From NCBI GenBank assembly GCA_030770545.1, contig CM061099.1:72001-136000 (forward strand): 64,000 nucleotides of DNA, given 5' to 3'. Positions 23,640 through 37,054 of this stretch are shown in pieces. The translations under genes and the position numbers were made by a program. The notes below the pieces were generated by a model. That model did not search any database. It worked only from the letters and a program-made list of their open reading frames with translations, and was not told where the DNA came from. The DNA is from Macropodus opercularis. Taxonomy: Eukaryota > Chordata > Actinopteri > Anabantiformes > Osphronemidae. Every line of letters starts with the position of its first letter. The stretch's first letter is position 1.

Positions 23640-26322
23640 TTCCAACTGCAGAACGGAGAGGCTCAAGCAAGCAGAAAGTCTGAAAAAAGAAGTGTGCTGA
23701 GGGGAAACCCCACGACAGCCTCCAGCTCAAACGCTCAGGCGAGGGGGAGAAAAGGAAAAGAGTTGAGCAATGGCAAACAGAGCAGGCGACAGCATGGAGA
23801 TCACAGCAGTGAGGATGAACAGGAGCTGTATGCAGAAAACTCATATGTTGCTGTACAATTCACCCCCATAGCGCGGAAAAAGCCTCCAACCACAAAAGAC
23901 CCAGTCAAAATGACCAATAACACAGTGTTACGACGGACCTATGGAGAGCTGGGAGAGGCTGCAGCAGTCATCACAGACGCCAACCTGGTTTGTGAGAGAG
24001 ATGCTGAGAGACAGATGGGCAGCTATGGCAGGCAGTGATTGTCAGACACCTGTAACTGCAGCCAGTCAACATCGTGCACCCATCTCTCAGCATGCAGCGG
24101 TCCTCGTTCCGGTGAAAAGCACGTGGACCGGAGGCGTCATCCATGTAGCACATCCAGGGTTTCGAGGAGACAGTGCAACATTCCCAAGCAAATGTGGCTG
24201 CAGCCGTGGGTGTGGCGCTAAACATGGCCCACGAGAGTGATGTGGAATCAGCCCTCATTTCAGTGACATCCTTTGATGCTCCTTTGATTGCCTGGTGGAA
24301 CGAGGGGTCATAGCAGCTGTAAAGAAGCACGACCAGAGCGAAGGCATACGGACCAAACTGAAGACAGTGATAATAGAATAGAACCTGCAGATGTTCCCGG
24401 GTGGTCCTGATGACGCAGACCAAGGAGAGGAGGTGGTACTGCCTACGCCCTTTCAGGCGTTAAATGCACCGAACGAGCCACCAGATGTGTTTTCACCTGC
24501 GGAGCGGCCTGGCACACCCCACCCTGGGTTTGCAGGCAGAGCTGAAGCTGATTCAGACACGAGAGGCGGCGTGGAGAGAAACCTGCAAAGGGGCTCGAGG
24601 GCACAGACTGTGCATAGAAGCACGTCGACGACTACACCGACGGGCCAGACACCAAACTCACCCAGAAAAAGCCCTCACCAACCGAGACCTGGTCAAGCTC
24701 CGCCACCTGACCTAGGTAGACAGTGGAGTGTTGTCGCGCAGGCTAACGGGCAGCACTCGGTGCCAGAACGAGAGCCTGAGTCTGGGGCAGATGGAGAAGC
24801 GTCAGCACCAGAGGAGGATGAGGATGAGGATGAGGATGACAACAGCTGGATCTGGGAAGAAACACCAGCAAAGCCACTGAGAACCGGCACATACAGGAAA
24901 GCAGGGAAAAGAAAACCGAAATACCACGACCCTCTGCAAGTGCCTGAGAGGTCGGCTCCAGACCCGAGATGGGGACCTTTAAGGTCAAAAGACGGGAGAG
25001 CAGTTTATGTGCCAGCAGTGGACCAGACAGGGAGACGGAGCGTATGCATACGGTGACTACTGCAACATAGCGAACATGCCTCCCTAAGTGAAGCTGGCTC
25101 AAGCTGATAACCTGACTGATGGCTTCAGACAAGCTTACGTGGAAAGAGCACATGACTTCCTGCTGAAGACAGTAAAACCCAGAATAGCCACGATTGTAAG
25201 GGATGCTGCACAAGAGGAATCAGAGTCGAGTGACGACGATTACGTTCCCGCCCGGCGAGCAGAGAGAGGAAGAGTCTCCCTGGAGCACAGCTACGCAGCA
25301 AGCCATGCACGTGGACATGAGAGTGAGAGACAACTACAAACAGAGCCCTGCATTCAAACAAAAAGAGGAGGTGAGAGCTGCACCGACCATGACTCACCTC
25401 AGAGCGGCGGGGACGACCGAGACAGGCGAACCAGAATCTACAAAGAGTTAGAGGGTCGTTGATGCTAACCGTTCGGCCAAACTATCCAGGTGAAGCAGCC
25501 AACAGCTACCTGTGTGATACCTGGAGAACGGTGAACAACCAGCGCCCTTCGGAACAGACTGAAAATCTCTGGATAGGAAAGGTGATGCAGATCCAAGTAT
25601 CTGAAGACACAACAGCTGATGAATTCTCTGAAACAGTGACAACGGGAGCAGGAGATGACGAAGATGCTAAAGCACAGAGGCTAAGGGCACGACTGAGGGA
25701 AGGCGAAGACCTGGCCACGCCGTGGGCGAGTGAGAGACACGCCGTTCTCCAGAGAAGAGCCATCTCCTTCCTAGCCAAAGTTACTGAAGGGCTACCTGGA
25801 GGAGTAGCTTTGAAAAGAATGCACTAAAGCACCCGCACTGAGCGTGACATCAGAAAGGCAGTGGTGGAGATTCTTGATCTCAACACGGTGAGATTAAGAG
25901 AAGCCGCTGTTAAAGGAGTGGAGCAGCTGAAACCAGCACCAATCAAGAGAGGAAAACTAGGAGCCGAAAGGTCGATGGCTTCTCGAGCACAGGATCTACC
26001 ACGCTGGATAAAAATAGCCAGTGTCCAAGGTGTGGTTATCACGAGGAGAGGGCACCAGAGGCTCTGGGTCGGCAGAGCCGTGAAGAAACTGTACTTCGCT
26101 AAAAAAGCCTACATTAGCGAATGGGAAGCTGAATCAATATTGTGGAGACAAGCCCCAGATGGAGCGTGCGGAAGCTGCGGCGGGTCCATAGACCTCCCCA
26201 TCGTCTGGAAAGGCCCAAGCATGGAAAGGCCAAATCGCGTGGCGGACGGGGGAGAAAGATGCTTGCTATGGATTGGATGGAGTGAGTCCAAATCCTGTCA
26301 AGGTAATGGATGCAGTCTTCGG
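23640..26322 (+). repeat. Array unit 7
   Basis: Carries the Val variant (GTA, T at 24437) of the 221-codon frame, shared with units 1, 12, 17 and 18. Confidence 0.95.
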
Positions 26323-29005
26323 TTCCAACTGCAGAACGGAGAGGCTCAAGCAAGCAGAAAGTCTGAAAAAAGAAGTGTGCTGAGGGGAAACCCCACGACA
26401 GCCTCCAGCTCAAACGCTCAGGCGAGGGGGAGAAAAGGAAAAGAGTTGAGCAATGGCAAACAGAGCAGGCGACAGCATGGAGATCACAGCAGTGAGGATG
26501 AACAGGAGCTGTATGCAGAAAACTCATATGTTGCTGTACAATTCACCCCCATAGCGCGGAAAAAGCCTCCAACCACAAAAGACCCAGTCAAAATGACCAA
26601 TAACACAGTGTTACGACGGACCTATGGAGAGCTGGGAGAGGCTGCAGCAGTCATCACAGACGCCAACCTGGTTTGTGAGAGAGATGCTGAGAGACAGATG
26701 GGCAGCTATGGCAGGCAGTGATTGTCAGACACCTGTAACTGCAGCCAGTCAACATCGTGCACCCATCTCTCAGCATGCAGCGGTCCTCGTTCCGGTGAAA
26801 AGCACGTGGACCGGAGGCGTCATCCATGTAGCACATCCAGGGTTTCGAGGAGACAGTGCAACATTCCCAAGCAAATGTGGCTGCAGCCGTGGGTGTGGCG
26901 CTAAACATGGCCCACGAGAGTGATGTGGAATCAGCCCTCATTTCAGTGACATCCTTTGATGCTCCTTTGATTGCCTGGTGGAACGAGGGGTCATAGCAGC
27001 TGTAAAGAAGCACGACCAGAGCGAAGGCATACGGACCAAACTGAAGACAGTGATAATAGAATAGAACCTGCAGATGTTCCCGGGTGGTCCTGATGACGCA
27101 GACCAAGGAGAGGAGGTGGCACTGCCTACGCCCTTTCAGGCGTTAAATGCACCGAACGAGCCACCAGATGTGTTTTCACCTGCGGAGCGGCCTGGCACAC
27201 CCCACCCTGGGTTTGCAGGCAGAGCTGAAGCTGATTCAGACACGAGAGGCGGCGTGGAGAGAAACCTGCAAAGGGGCTCGAGGGCACAGACTGTGCATAG
27301 AAGCACGTCGACGACTACACCGACGGGCCAGACACCAAACTCACCCAGAAAAAGCCCTCACCAACCGAGACCTGGTCAAGCTCCGCCACCTGACCTAGGT
27401 AGACAGTGGAGTGTTGTCGCGCAGGCTAACGGGCAGCACTCGGTGCCAGAACGAGAGCCTGAGTCTGGGGCAGATGGAGAAGCGTCAGCACCAGAGGAGG
27501 ATGAGGATGAGGATGAGGATGACAACAGCTGGATCTGGGAAGAAACACCAGCAAAGCCACTGAGAACCGGCACATACAGGAAAGCAGGGAAAAGAAAACC
27601 GAAATACCACGACCCTCTGCAAGTGCCTGAGAGGTCGGCTCCAGACCCGAGATGGGGACCTTTAAGGTCAAAAGACGGGAGAGCAGTTTATGTGCCAGCA
27701 GTGGACCAGACAGGGAGACGGAGCGTATGCATACGGTGACTACTGCAACATAGCGAACATGCCTCCCTAAGTGAAGCTGGCTCAAGCTGATAACCTGACT
27801 GATGGCTTCAGACAAGCTTACGTGGAAAGAGCACATGACTTCCTGCTGAAGACAGTAAAACCCAGAATAGCCACGATTGTAAGGGATGCTGCACAAGAGG
27901 AATCAGAGTCGAGTGACGACGATTACGTTCCCGCCCGGCGAGCAGAGAGAGGAAGAGTCTCCCTGGAGCACAGCTACGCAGCAAGCCATGCACGTGGACA
28001 TGAGAGTGAGAGACAACTACAAACAGAGCCCTGCATTCAAACAAAAAGAGGAGGTGAGAGCTGCACCGACCATGACTCACCTCAGAGCGGCGGGGACGAC
28101 CGAGACAGGCGAACCAGAATCTACAAAGAGTTAGAGGGTCGTTGATGCTAACCGTTCGGCCAAACTATCCAGGTGAAGCAGCCAACAGCTACCTGTGTGA
28201 TACCTGGAGAACGGTGAACAACCAGCGCCCTTCGGAACAGACTGAAAATCTCTGGATAGGAAAGGTGATGCAGATCCAAGTATCTGAAGACACAACAGCT
28301 GATGAATTCTCTGAAACAGTGACAACGGGAGCAGGAGATGACGAAGATGCTAAAGCACAGAGGCTAAGGGCACGACTGAGGGAAGGCGAAGACCTGGCCA
28401 AGCCGTGGGCGAGTGAGAGACACGCCGTTCTCCAGAGAAGAGCCATCTCCTTCCTAGCCAAAGTTACTGAAGGGCTACCTGGAGGAGTAGCTTTGAAAAG
28501 AATGCACTAAAGCACCCGCACTGAGCGTGACATCAGAAAGGCAGTGGTGGAGATTCTTGATCTCAACACGGTGAGATTAAGAGAAGCCGCTGTTAAAGGA
28601 GTGGAGCAGCTGAAACCAGCACCAATCAAGAGAGGAAAACTAGGAGCCGAAAGGTCGATGGCTTCTCGAGCACAGGATCTACCACGCTGGATAAAAATAG
28701 CCAGTGTCCAAGGTGTGGTTATCACGAGGAGAGGGCACCAGAGGCTCTGGGTCGGCAGAGCCGTGAAGAAACTGTACTTCGCTAAAAAAGCCTACATTAG
28801 CGAATGGGAAGCTGAATCAATATTGTGGAGACAAGCCCCAGATGGAGCGTGCGGAAGCTGCGGCGGGTCCATAGACCTCCCCATCGTCTGGAAAGGCCCA
28901 AGCATGGAAAGGCCAAATCGCGTGGCGGACGGGGGAGAAAGATGCTTGCTATGGATTGGATGGAGTGAGTCCAAATCCTGTCAAGGTAATGGATGCAGTC
29001 TTCGG
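26323..29005 (+). repeat. Array unit 8
   Basis: Carries A at 28401 (GCCAAG for GCCACG; Thr to Lys in the long split frame), shared with units 10 and 16. Confidence 0.95.
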
Positions 29006-31688
29006 TTCCAACTGCAGAACGGAGAGGCTCAAGCAAGCAGAAAGTCTGAAAAAAGAAGTGTGCTGAGGGGAAACCCCACGACAGCCTCCAGCTCAAACGC
29101 TCAGGCGAGGGGGAGAAAAGGAAAAGAGTTGAGCAATGGCAAACAGAGCAGGCGACAGCATGGAGATCACAGCAGTGAGGATGAACAGGAGCTGTATGCA
29201 GAAAACTCATATGTTGCTGTACAATTCACCCCCATAGCGCGGAAAAAGCCTCCAACCACAAAAGACCCAGTCAAAATGACCAATAACACAGTGTTACGAC
29301 GGACCTATGGAGAGCTGGGAGAGGCTGCAGCAGTCATCACAGACGCCAACCTGGTTTGTGAGAGAGATGCTGAGAGACAGATGGGCAGCTATGGCAGGCA
29401 GTGATTGTCAGACACCTGTAACTGCAGCCAGTCAACATCGTGCACCCATCTCTCAGCATGCAGCGGTCCTCGTTCCGGTGAAAAGCACGTGGACCGGAGG
29501 CGTCATCCATGTAGCACATCCAGGGTTTCGAGGAGACAGTGCAACATTCCCAAGCAAATGTGGCTGCAGCCGTGGGTGTGGCGCTAAACATGGCCCACGA
29601 GAGTGATGTGGAATCAGCCCTCATTTCAGTGACATCCTTTGATGCTCCTTTGATTGCCTGGTGGAACGAGGGGTCATAGCAGCTGTAAAGAAGCACGACC
29701 AGAGCGAAGGCATACGGACCAAACTGAAGACAGTGATAATAGAATAGAACCTGCAGATGTTCCCGGGTGGTCCTGATGACGCAGACCAAGGAGAGGAGGT
29801 GGCACTGCCTACGCCCTTTCAGGCGTTAAATGCACCGAACGAGCCACCAGATGTGTTTTCACCTGCGGAGCGGCCTGGCACACCCCACCCTGGGTTTGCA
29901 GGCAGAGCTGAAGCTGATTCAGACACGAGAGGCGGCGTGGAGAGAAACCTGCAAAGGGGCTCGAGGGCACAGACTGTGCATAGAAGCACGTCGACGACTA
30001 CACCGACGGGCCAGACACCAAACTCACCCAGAAAAAGCCCTCACCAACCGAGACCTGGTCAAGCTCCGCCACCTGACCTAGGTAGACAGTGGAGTGTTGT
30101 CGCGCAGGCTAACGGGCAGCACTCGGTGCCAGAACGAGAGCCTGAGTCTGGGGCAGATGGAGAAGCGTCAGCACCAGAGGAGGATGAGGATGAGGATGAG
30201 GATGACAACAGCTGGATCTGGGAAGAAACACCAGCAAAGCCACTGAGAACCGGCACATACAGGAAAGCAGGGAAAAGAAAACCGAAATACCACGACCCTC
30301 TGCAAGTGCCTGAGAGGTCGGCTCCAGACCCGAGATGGGGACCTTTAAGGTCAAAAGACGGGAGAGCAGTTTATGTGCCAGCAGTGGACCAGACAGGGAG
30401 ACGGAGCGTATGCATACGGTGACTACTGCAACATAGCGAACATGCCTCCCTAAGTGAAGCTGGCTCAAGCTGATAACCTGACTGATGGCTTCAGACAAGC
30501 TTACGTGGAAAGAGCACATGACTTCCTGCTGAAGACAGTAAAACCCAGAATAGCCACGATTGTAAGGGATGCTGCACAAGAGGAATCAGAGTCGAGTGAC
30601 GACGATTACGTTCCCGCCCGGCGAGCAGAGAGAGGAAGAGTCTCCCTGGAGCACAGCTACGCAGCAAGCCATGCACGTGGACATGAGAGTGAGAGACAAC
30701 TACAAACAGAGCCCTGCATTCAAACAAAAAGAGGAGGTGAGAGCTGCACCGACCATGACTCACCTCAGAGCGGCGGGGACGACCGAGACAGGCGAACCAG
30801 AATCTACAAAGAGTTAGAGGGTCGTTGATGCTAACCGTTCGGCCAAACTATCCAGGTGAAGCAGCCAACAGCTACCTGTGTGATACCTGGAGAACGGTGA
30901 ACAACCAGCGCCCTTCGGAACAGACTGAAAATCTCTGGATAGGAAAGGTGATGCAGATCCAAGTATCTGAAGACACAACAGCTGATGAATTCTCTGAAAC
31001 AGTGACAACGGGAGCAGGAGATGACGAAGATGCTAAAGCACAGAGGCTAAGGGCACGACTGAGGGAAGGCGAAGACCTGGCCACGCCGTGGGCGAGTGAG
31101 AGACACGCCGTTCTCCAGAGAAGAGCCATCTCCTTCCTAGCCAAAGTTACTGAAGGGCTACCTGGAGGAGTAGCTTTGAAAAGAATGCACTAAAGCACCC
31201 GCACTGAGCGTGACATCAGAAAGGCAGTGGTGGAGATTCTTGATCTCAACACGGTGAGATTAAGAGAAGCCGCTGTTAAAGGAGTGGAGCAGCTGAAACC
31301 AGCACCAATCAAGAGAGGAAAACTAGGAGCCGAAAGGTCGATGGCTTCTCGAGCACAGGATCTACCACGCTGGATAAAAATAGCCAGTGTCCAAGGTGTG
31401 GTTATCACGAGGAGAGGGCACCAGAGGCTCTGGGTCGGCAGAGCCGTGAAGAAACTGTACTTCGCTAAAAAAGCCTACATTAGCGAATGGGAAGCTGAAT
31501 CAATATTGTGGAGACAAGCCCCAGATGGAGCGTGCGGAAGCTGCGGCGGGTCCATAGACCTCCCCATCGTCTGGAAAGGCCCAAGCATGGAAAGGCCAAA
31601 TCGCGTGGCGGACGGGGGAGAAAGATGCTTGCTATGGATTGGATGGAGTGAGTCCAAATCCTGTCAAGGTAATGGATGCAGTCTTCGG
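29006..31688 (+). repeat. Array unit 9
   Basis: Consensus unit; no private difference seen. Confidence 0.95.
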
Positions 31689-34371
31689 TTCCAACTGCAG
31701 AACGGAGAGGCTCAAGCAAGCAGAAAGTCTGAAAAAAGAAGTGTGCTGAGGGGAAACCCCACGACAGCCTCCAGCTCAAACGCTCAGGCGAGGGGGAGAA
31801 AAGGAAAAGAGTTGAGCAATGGCAAACAGAGCAGGCGACAGCATGGAGATCACAGCAGTGAGGATGAACAGGAGCTGTATGCAGAAAACTCATATGTTGC
31901 TGTACAATTCACCCCCATAGCGCGGAAAAAGCCTCCAACCACAAAAGACCCAGTCAAAATGACCAATAACACAGTGTTACGACGGACCTATGGAGAGCTG
32001 GGAGAGGCTGCAGCAGTCATCACAGACGCCAACCTGGTTTGTGAGAGAGATGCTGAGAGACAGATGGGCAGCTATGGCAGGCAGTGATTGTCAGACACCT
32101 GTAACTGCAGCCAGTCAACATCGTGCACCCATCTCTCAGCATGCAGCGGTCCTCGTTCCGGTGAAAAGCACGTGGACCGGAGGCGTCATCCATGTAGCAC
32201 ATCCAGGGTTTCGAGGAGACAGTGCAACATTCCCAAGCAAATGTGGCTGCAGCCGTGGGTGTGGCGCTAAACATGGCCCACGAGAGTGATGTGGAATCAG
32301 CCCTCATTTCAGTGACATCCTTTGATGCTCCTTTGATTGCCTGGTGGAACGAGGGGTCATAGCAGCTGTAAAGAAGCACGACCAGAGCGAAGGCATACGG
32401 ACCAAACTGAAGACAGTGATAATAGAATAGAACCTGCAGATGTTCCCGGGTGGTCCTGATGACGCAGACCAAGGAGAGGAGGTGGCACTGCCTACGCCCT
32501 TTCAGGCGTTAAATGCACCGAACGAGCCACCAGATGTGTTTTCACCTGCGGAGCGGCCTGGCACACCCCACCCTGGGTTTGCAGGCAGAGCTGAAGCTGA
32601 TTCAGACACGAGAGGCGGCGTGGAGAGAAACCTGCAAAGGGGCTCGAGGGCACAGACTGTGCATAGAAGCACGTCGACGACTACACCGACGGGCCAGACA
32701 CCAAACTCACCCAGAAAAAGCCCTCACCAACCGAGACCTGGTCAAGCTCCGCCACCTGACCTAGGTAGACAGTGGAGTGTTGTCGCGCAGGCTAACGGGC
32801 AGCACTCGGTGCCAGAACGAGAGCCTGAGTCTGGGGCAGATGGAGAAGCGTCAGCACCAGAGGAGGATGAGGATGAGGATGAGGATGACAACAGCTGGAT
32901 CTGGGAAGAAACACCAGCAAAGCCACTGAGAACCGGCACATACAGGAAAGCAGGGAAAAGAAAACCGAAATACCACGACCCTCTGCAAGTGCCTGAGAGG
33001 TCGGCTCCAGACCCGAGATGGGGACCTTTAAGGTCAAAAGACGGGAGAGCAGTTTATGTGCCAGCAGTGGACCAGACAGGGAGACGGAGCGTATGCATAC
33101 GGTGACTACTGCAACATAGCGAACATGCCTCCCTAAGTGAAGCTGGCTCAAGCTGATAACCTGACTGATGGCTTCAGACAAGCTTACGTGGAAAGAGCAC
33201 ATGACTTCCTGCTGAAGACAGTAAAACCCAGAATAGCCACGATTGTAAGGGATGCTGCACAAGAGGAATCAGAGTCGAGTGACGACGATTACGTTCCCGC
33301 CCGGCGAGCAGAGAGAGGAAGAGTCTCCCTGGAGCACAGCTACGCAGCAAGCCATGCACGTGGACATGAGAGTGAGAGACAACTACAAACAGAGCCCTGC
33401 ATTCAAACAAAAAGAGGAGGTGAGAGCTGCACCGACCATGACTCACCTCAGAGCGGCGGGGACGACCGAGACAGGCGAACCAGAATCTACAAAGAGTTAG
33501 AGGGTCGTTGATGCTAACCGTTCGGCCAAACTATCCAGGTGAAGCAGCCAACAGCTACCTGTGTGATACCTGGAGAACGGTGAACAACCAGCGCCCTTCG
33601 GAACAGACTGAAAATCTCTGGATAGGAAAGGTGATGCAGATCCAAGTATCTGAAGACACAACAGCTGATGAATTCTCTGAAACAGTGACAACGGGAGCAG
33701 GAGATGACGAAGATGCTAAAGCACAGAGGCTAAGGGCACGACTGAGGGAAGGCGAAGACCTGGCCAAGCCGTGGGCGAGTGAGAGACACGCCGTTCTCCA
33801 GAGAAGAGCCATCTCCTTCCTAGCCAAAGTTACTGAAGGGCTACCTGGAGGAGTAGCTTTGAAAAGAATGCACTAAAGCACCCGCACTGAGCGTGACATC
33901 AGAAAGGCAGTGGTGGAGATTCTTGATCTCAACACGGTGAGATTAAGAGAAGCCGCTGTTAAAGGAGTGGAGCAGCTGAAACCAGCACCAATCAAGAGAG
34001 GAAAACTAGGAGCCGAAAGGTCGATGGCTTCTCGAGCACAGGATCTACCACGCTGGATAAAAATAGCCAGTGTCCAAGGTGTGGTTATCACGAGGAGAGG
34101 GCACCAGAGGCTCTGGGTCGGCAGAGCCGTGAAGAAACTGTACTTCGCTAAAAAAGCCTACATTAGCGAATGGGAAGCTGAATCAATATTGTGGAGACAA
34201 GCCCCAGATGGAGCGTGCGGAAGCTGCGGCGGGTCCATAGACCTCCCCATCGTCTGGAAAGGCCCAAGCATGGAAAGGCCAAATCGCGTGGCGGACGGGG
34301 GAGAAAGATGCTTGCTATGGATTGGATGGAGTGAGTCCAAATCCTGTCAAGGTAATGGATGCAGTCTTCGG
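31689..34371 (+). repeat. Array unit 10
   Basis: Carries the GCCAAG variant (A at 33767), exactly two units after unit 8 and six before unit 16. Confidence 0.95.
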
Positions 34372-37054
34372 TTCCAACTGCAGAACGGAGAGGCTCAAGC
34401 AAGCAGAAAGTCTGAAAAAAGAAGTGTGCTGAGGGGAAACCCCACGACAGCCTCCAGCTCAAACGCTCAGGCGAGGGGGAGAAAAGGAAAAGAGTTGAGC
34501 AATGGCAAACAGAGCAGGCGACAGCATGGAGATCACAGCAGTGAGGATGAACAGGAGCTGTATGCAGAAAACTCATATGTTGCTGTACAATTCACCCCCA
34601 TAGCGCGGAAAAAGCCTCCAACCACAAAAGACCCAGTCAAAATGACCAATAACACAGTGTTACGACGGACCTATGGAGAGCTGGGAGAGGCTGCAGCAGT
34701 CATCACAGACGCCAACCTGGTTTGTGAGAGAGATGCTGAGAGACAGATGGGCAGCTATGGCAGGCAGTGATTGTCAGACACCTGTAACTGCAGCCAGTCA
34801 ACATCGTGCACCCATCTCTCAGCATGCAGCGGTCCTCGTTCCGGTGAAAAGCACGTGGACCGGAGGCGTCATCCATGTAGCACATCCAGGGTTTCGAGGA
34901 GACAGTGCAACATTCCCAAGCAAATGTGGCTGCAGCCGTGGGTGTGGCGCTAAACATGGCCCACGAGAGTGATGTGGAATCAGCCCTCATTTCAGTGACA
35001 TCCTTTGATGCTCCTTTGATTGCCTGGTGGAACGAGGGGTCATAGCAGCTGTAAAGAAGCACGACCAGAGCGAAGGCATACGGACCAAACTGAAGACAGT
35101 GATAATAGAATAGAACCTGCAGATGTTCCCGGGTGGTCCTGATGACGCAGACCAAGGAGAGGAGGTGGCACTGCCTACGCCCTTTCAGGCGTTAAATGCA
35201 CCGAACGAGCCACCAGATGTGTTTTCACCTGCGGAGCGGCCTGGCACACCCCACCCTGGGTTTGCAGGCAGAGCTGAAGCTGATTCAGACACGAGAGGCG
35301 GCGTGGAGAGAAACCTGCAAAGGGGCTCGAGGGCACAGACTGTGCATAGAAGCACGTCGACGACTACACCGACGGGCCAGACACCAAACTCACCCAGAAA
35401 AAGCCCTCACCAACCGAGACCTGGTCAAGCTCCGCCACCTGACCTAGGTAGACAGTGGAGTGTTGTCGCGCAGGCTAACGGGCAGCACTCGGTGCCAGAA
35501 CGAGAGCCTGAGTCTGGGGCAGATGGAGAAGCGTCAGCACCAGAGGAGGATGAGGATGAGGATGAGGATGACAACAGCTGGATCTGGGAAGAAACACCAG
35601 CAAAGCCACTGAGAACCGGCACATACAGGAAAGCAGGGAAAAGAAAACCGAAATACCACGACCCTCTGCAAGTGCCTGAGAGGTCGGCTCCAGACCCGAG
35701 ATGGGGACCTTTAAGGTCAAAAGACGGGAGAGCAGTTTATGTGCCAGCAGTGGACCAGACAGGGAGACGGAGCGTATGCATACGGTGACTACTGCAACAT
35801 AGCGAACATGCCTCCCTAAGTGAAGCTGGCTCAAGCTGATAACCTGACTGATGGCTTCAGACAAGCTTACGTGGAAAGAGCACATGACTTCCTGCTGAAG
35901 ACAGTAAAACCCAGAATAGCCACGATTGTAAGGGATGCTGCACAAGAGGAATCAGAGTCGAGTGACGACGATTACGTTCCCGCCCGGCGAGCAGAGAGAG
36001 GAAGAGTCTCCCTGGAGCACAGCTACGCAGCAAGCCATGCACGTGGACATGAGAGTGAGAGACAACTACAAACAGAGCCCTGCATTCAAACAAAAAGAGG
36101 AGGTGAGAGCTGCACCGACCATGACTCACCTCAGAGCGGCGGGGACGACCGAGACAGGCGAACCAGAATCTACAAAGAGTTAGAGGGTCGTTGATGCTAA
36201 CCGTTCGGCCAAACTATCCAGGTGAAGCAGCCAACAGCTACCTGTGTGATACCTGGAGAACGGTGAACAACCAGCGCCCTTCGGAACAGACTGAAAATCT
36301 CTGGATAGGAAAGGTGATGCAGATCCAAGTATCTGAAGACACAACAGCTGATGAATTCTCTGAAACAGTGACAACGGGAGCAGGAGATGACGAAGATGCT
36401 AAAGCACAGAGGCTAAGGGCACGACTGAGGGAAGGCGAAGACCTGGCCACGCCGTGGGCGAGTGAGAGACACGCCGTTCTCCAGAGAAGAGCCATCTCCT
36501 TCCTAGCCAAAGTTACTGAAGGGCTACCTGGAGGAGTAGCTTTGAAAAGAATGCACTAAAGCACCCGCACTGAGCGTGACATCAGAAAGGCAGTGGTGGA
36601 GATTCTTGATCTCAACACGGTGAGATTAAGAGAAGCCGCTGTTAAAGGAGTGGAGCAGCTGAAACCAGCACCAATCAAGAGAGGAAAACTAGGAGCCGAA
36701 AGGTCGATGGCTTCTCGAGCACAGGATCTACCACGCTGGATAAAAATAGCCAGTGTCCAAGGTGTGGTTATCACGAGGAGAGGGCACCAGAGGCTCTGGG
36801 TCGGCAGAGCCGTGAAGAAACTGTACTTCGCTAAAAAAGCCTACATTAGCGAATGGGAAGCTGAATCAATATTGTGGAGACAAGCCCCAGATGGAGCGTG
36901 CGGAAGCTGCGGCGGGTCCATAGACCTCCCCATCGTCTGGAAAGGCCCAAGCATGGAAAGGCCAAATCGCGTGGCGGACGGGGGAGAAAGATGCTTGCTA
37001 TGGATTGGATGGAGTGAGTCCAAATCCTGTCAAGGTAATGGATGCAGTCTTCGG
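34372..37054 (+). repeat. Array unit 11
   Basis: Consensus unit; no private difference seen. Confidence 0.95.
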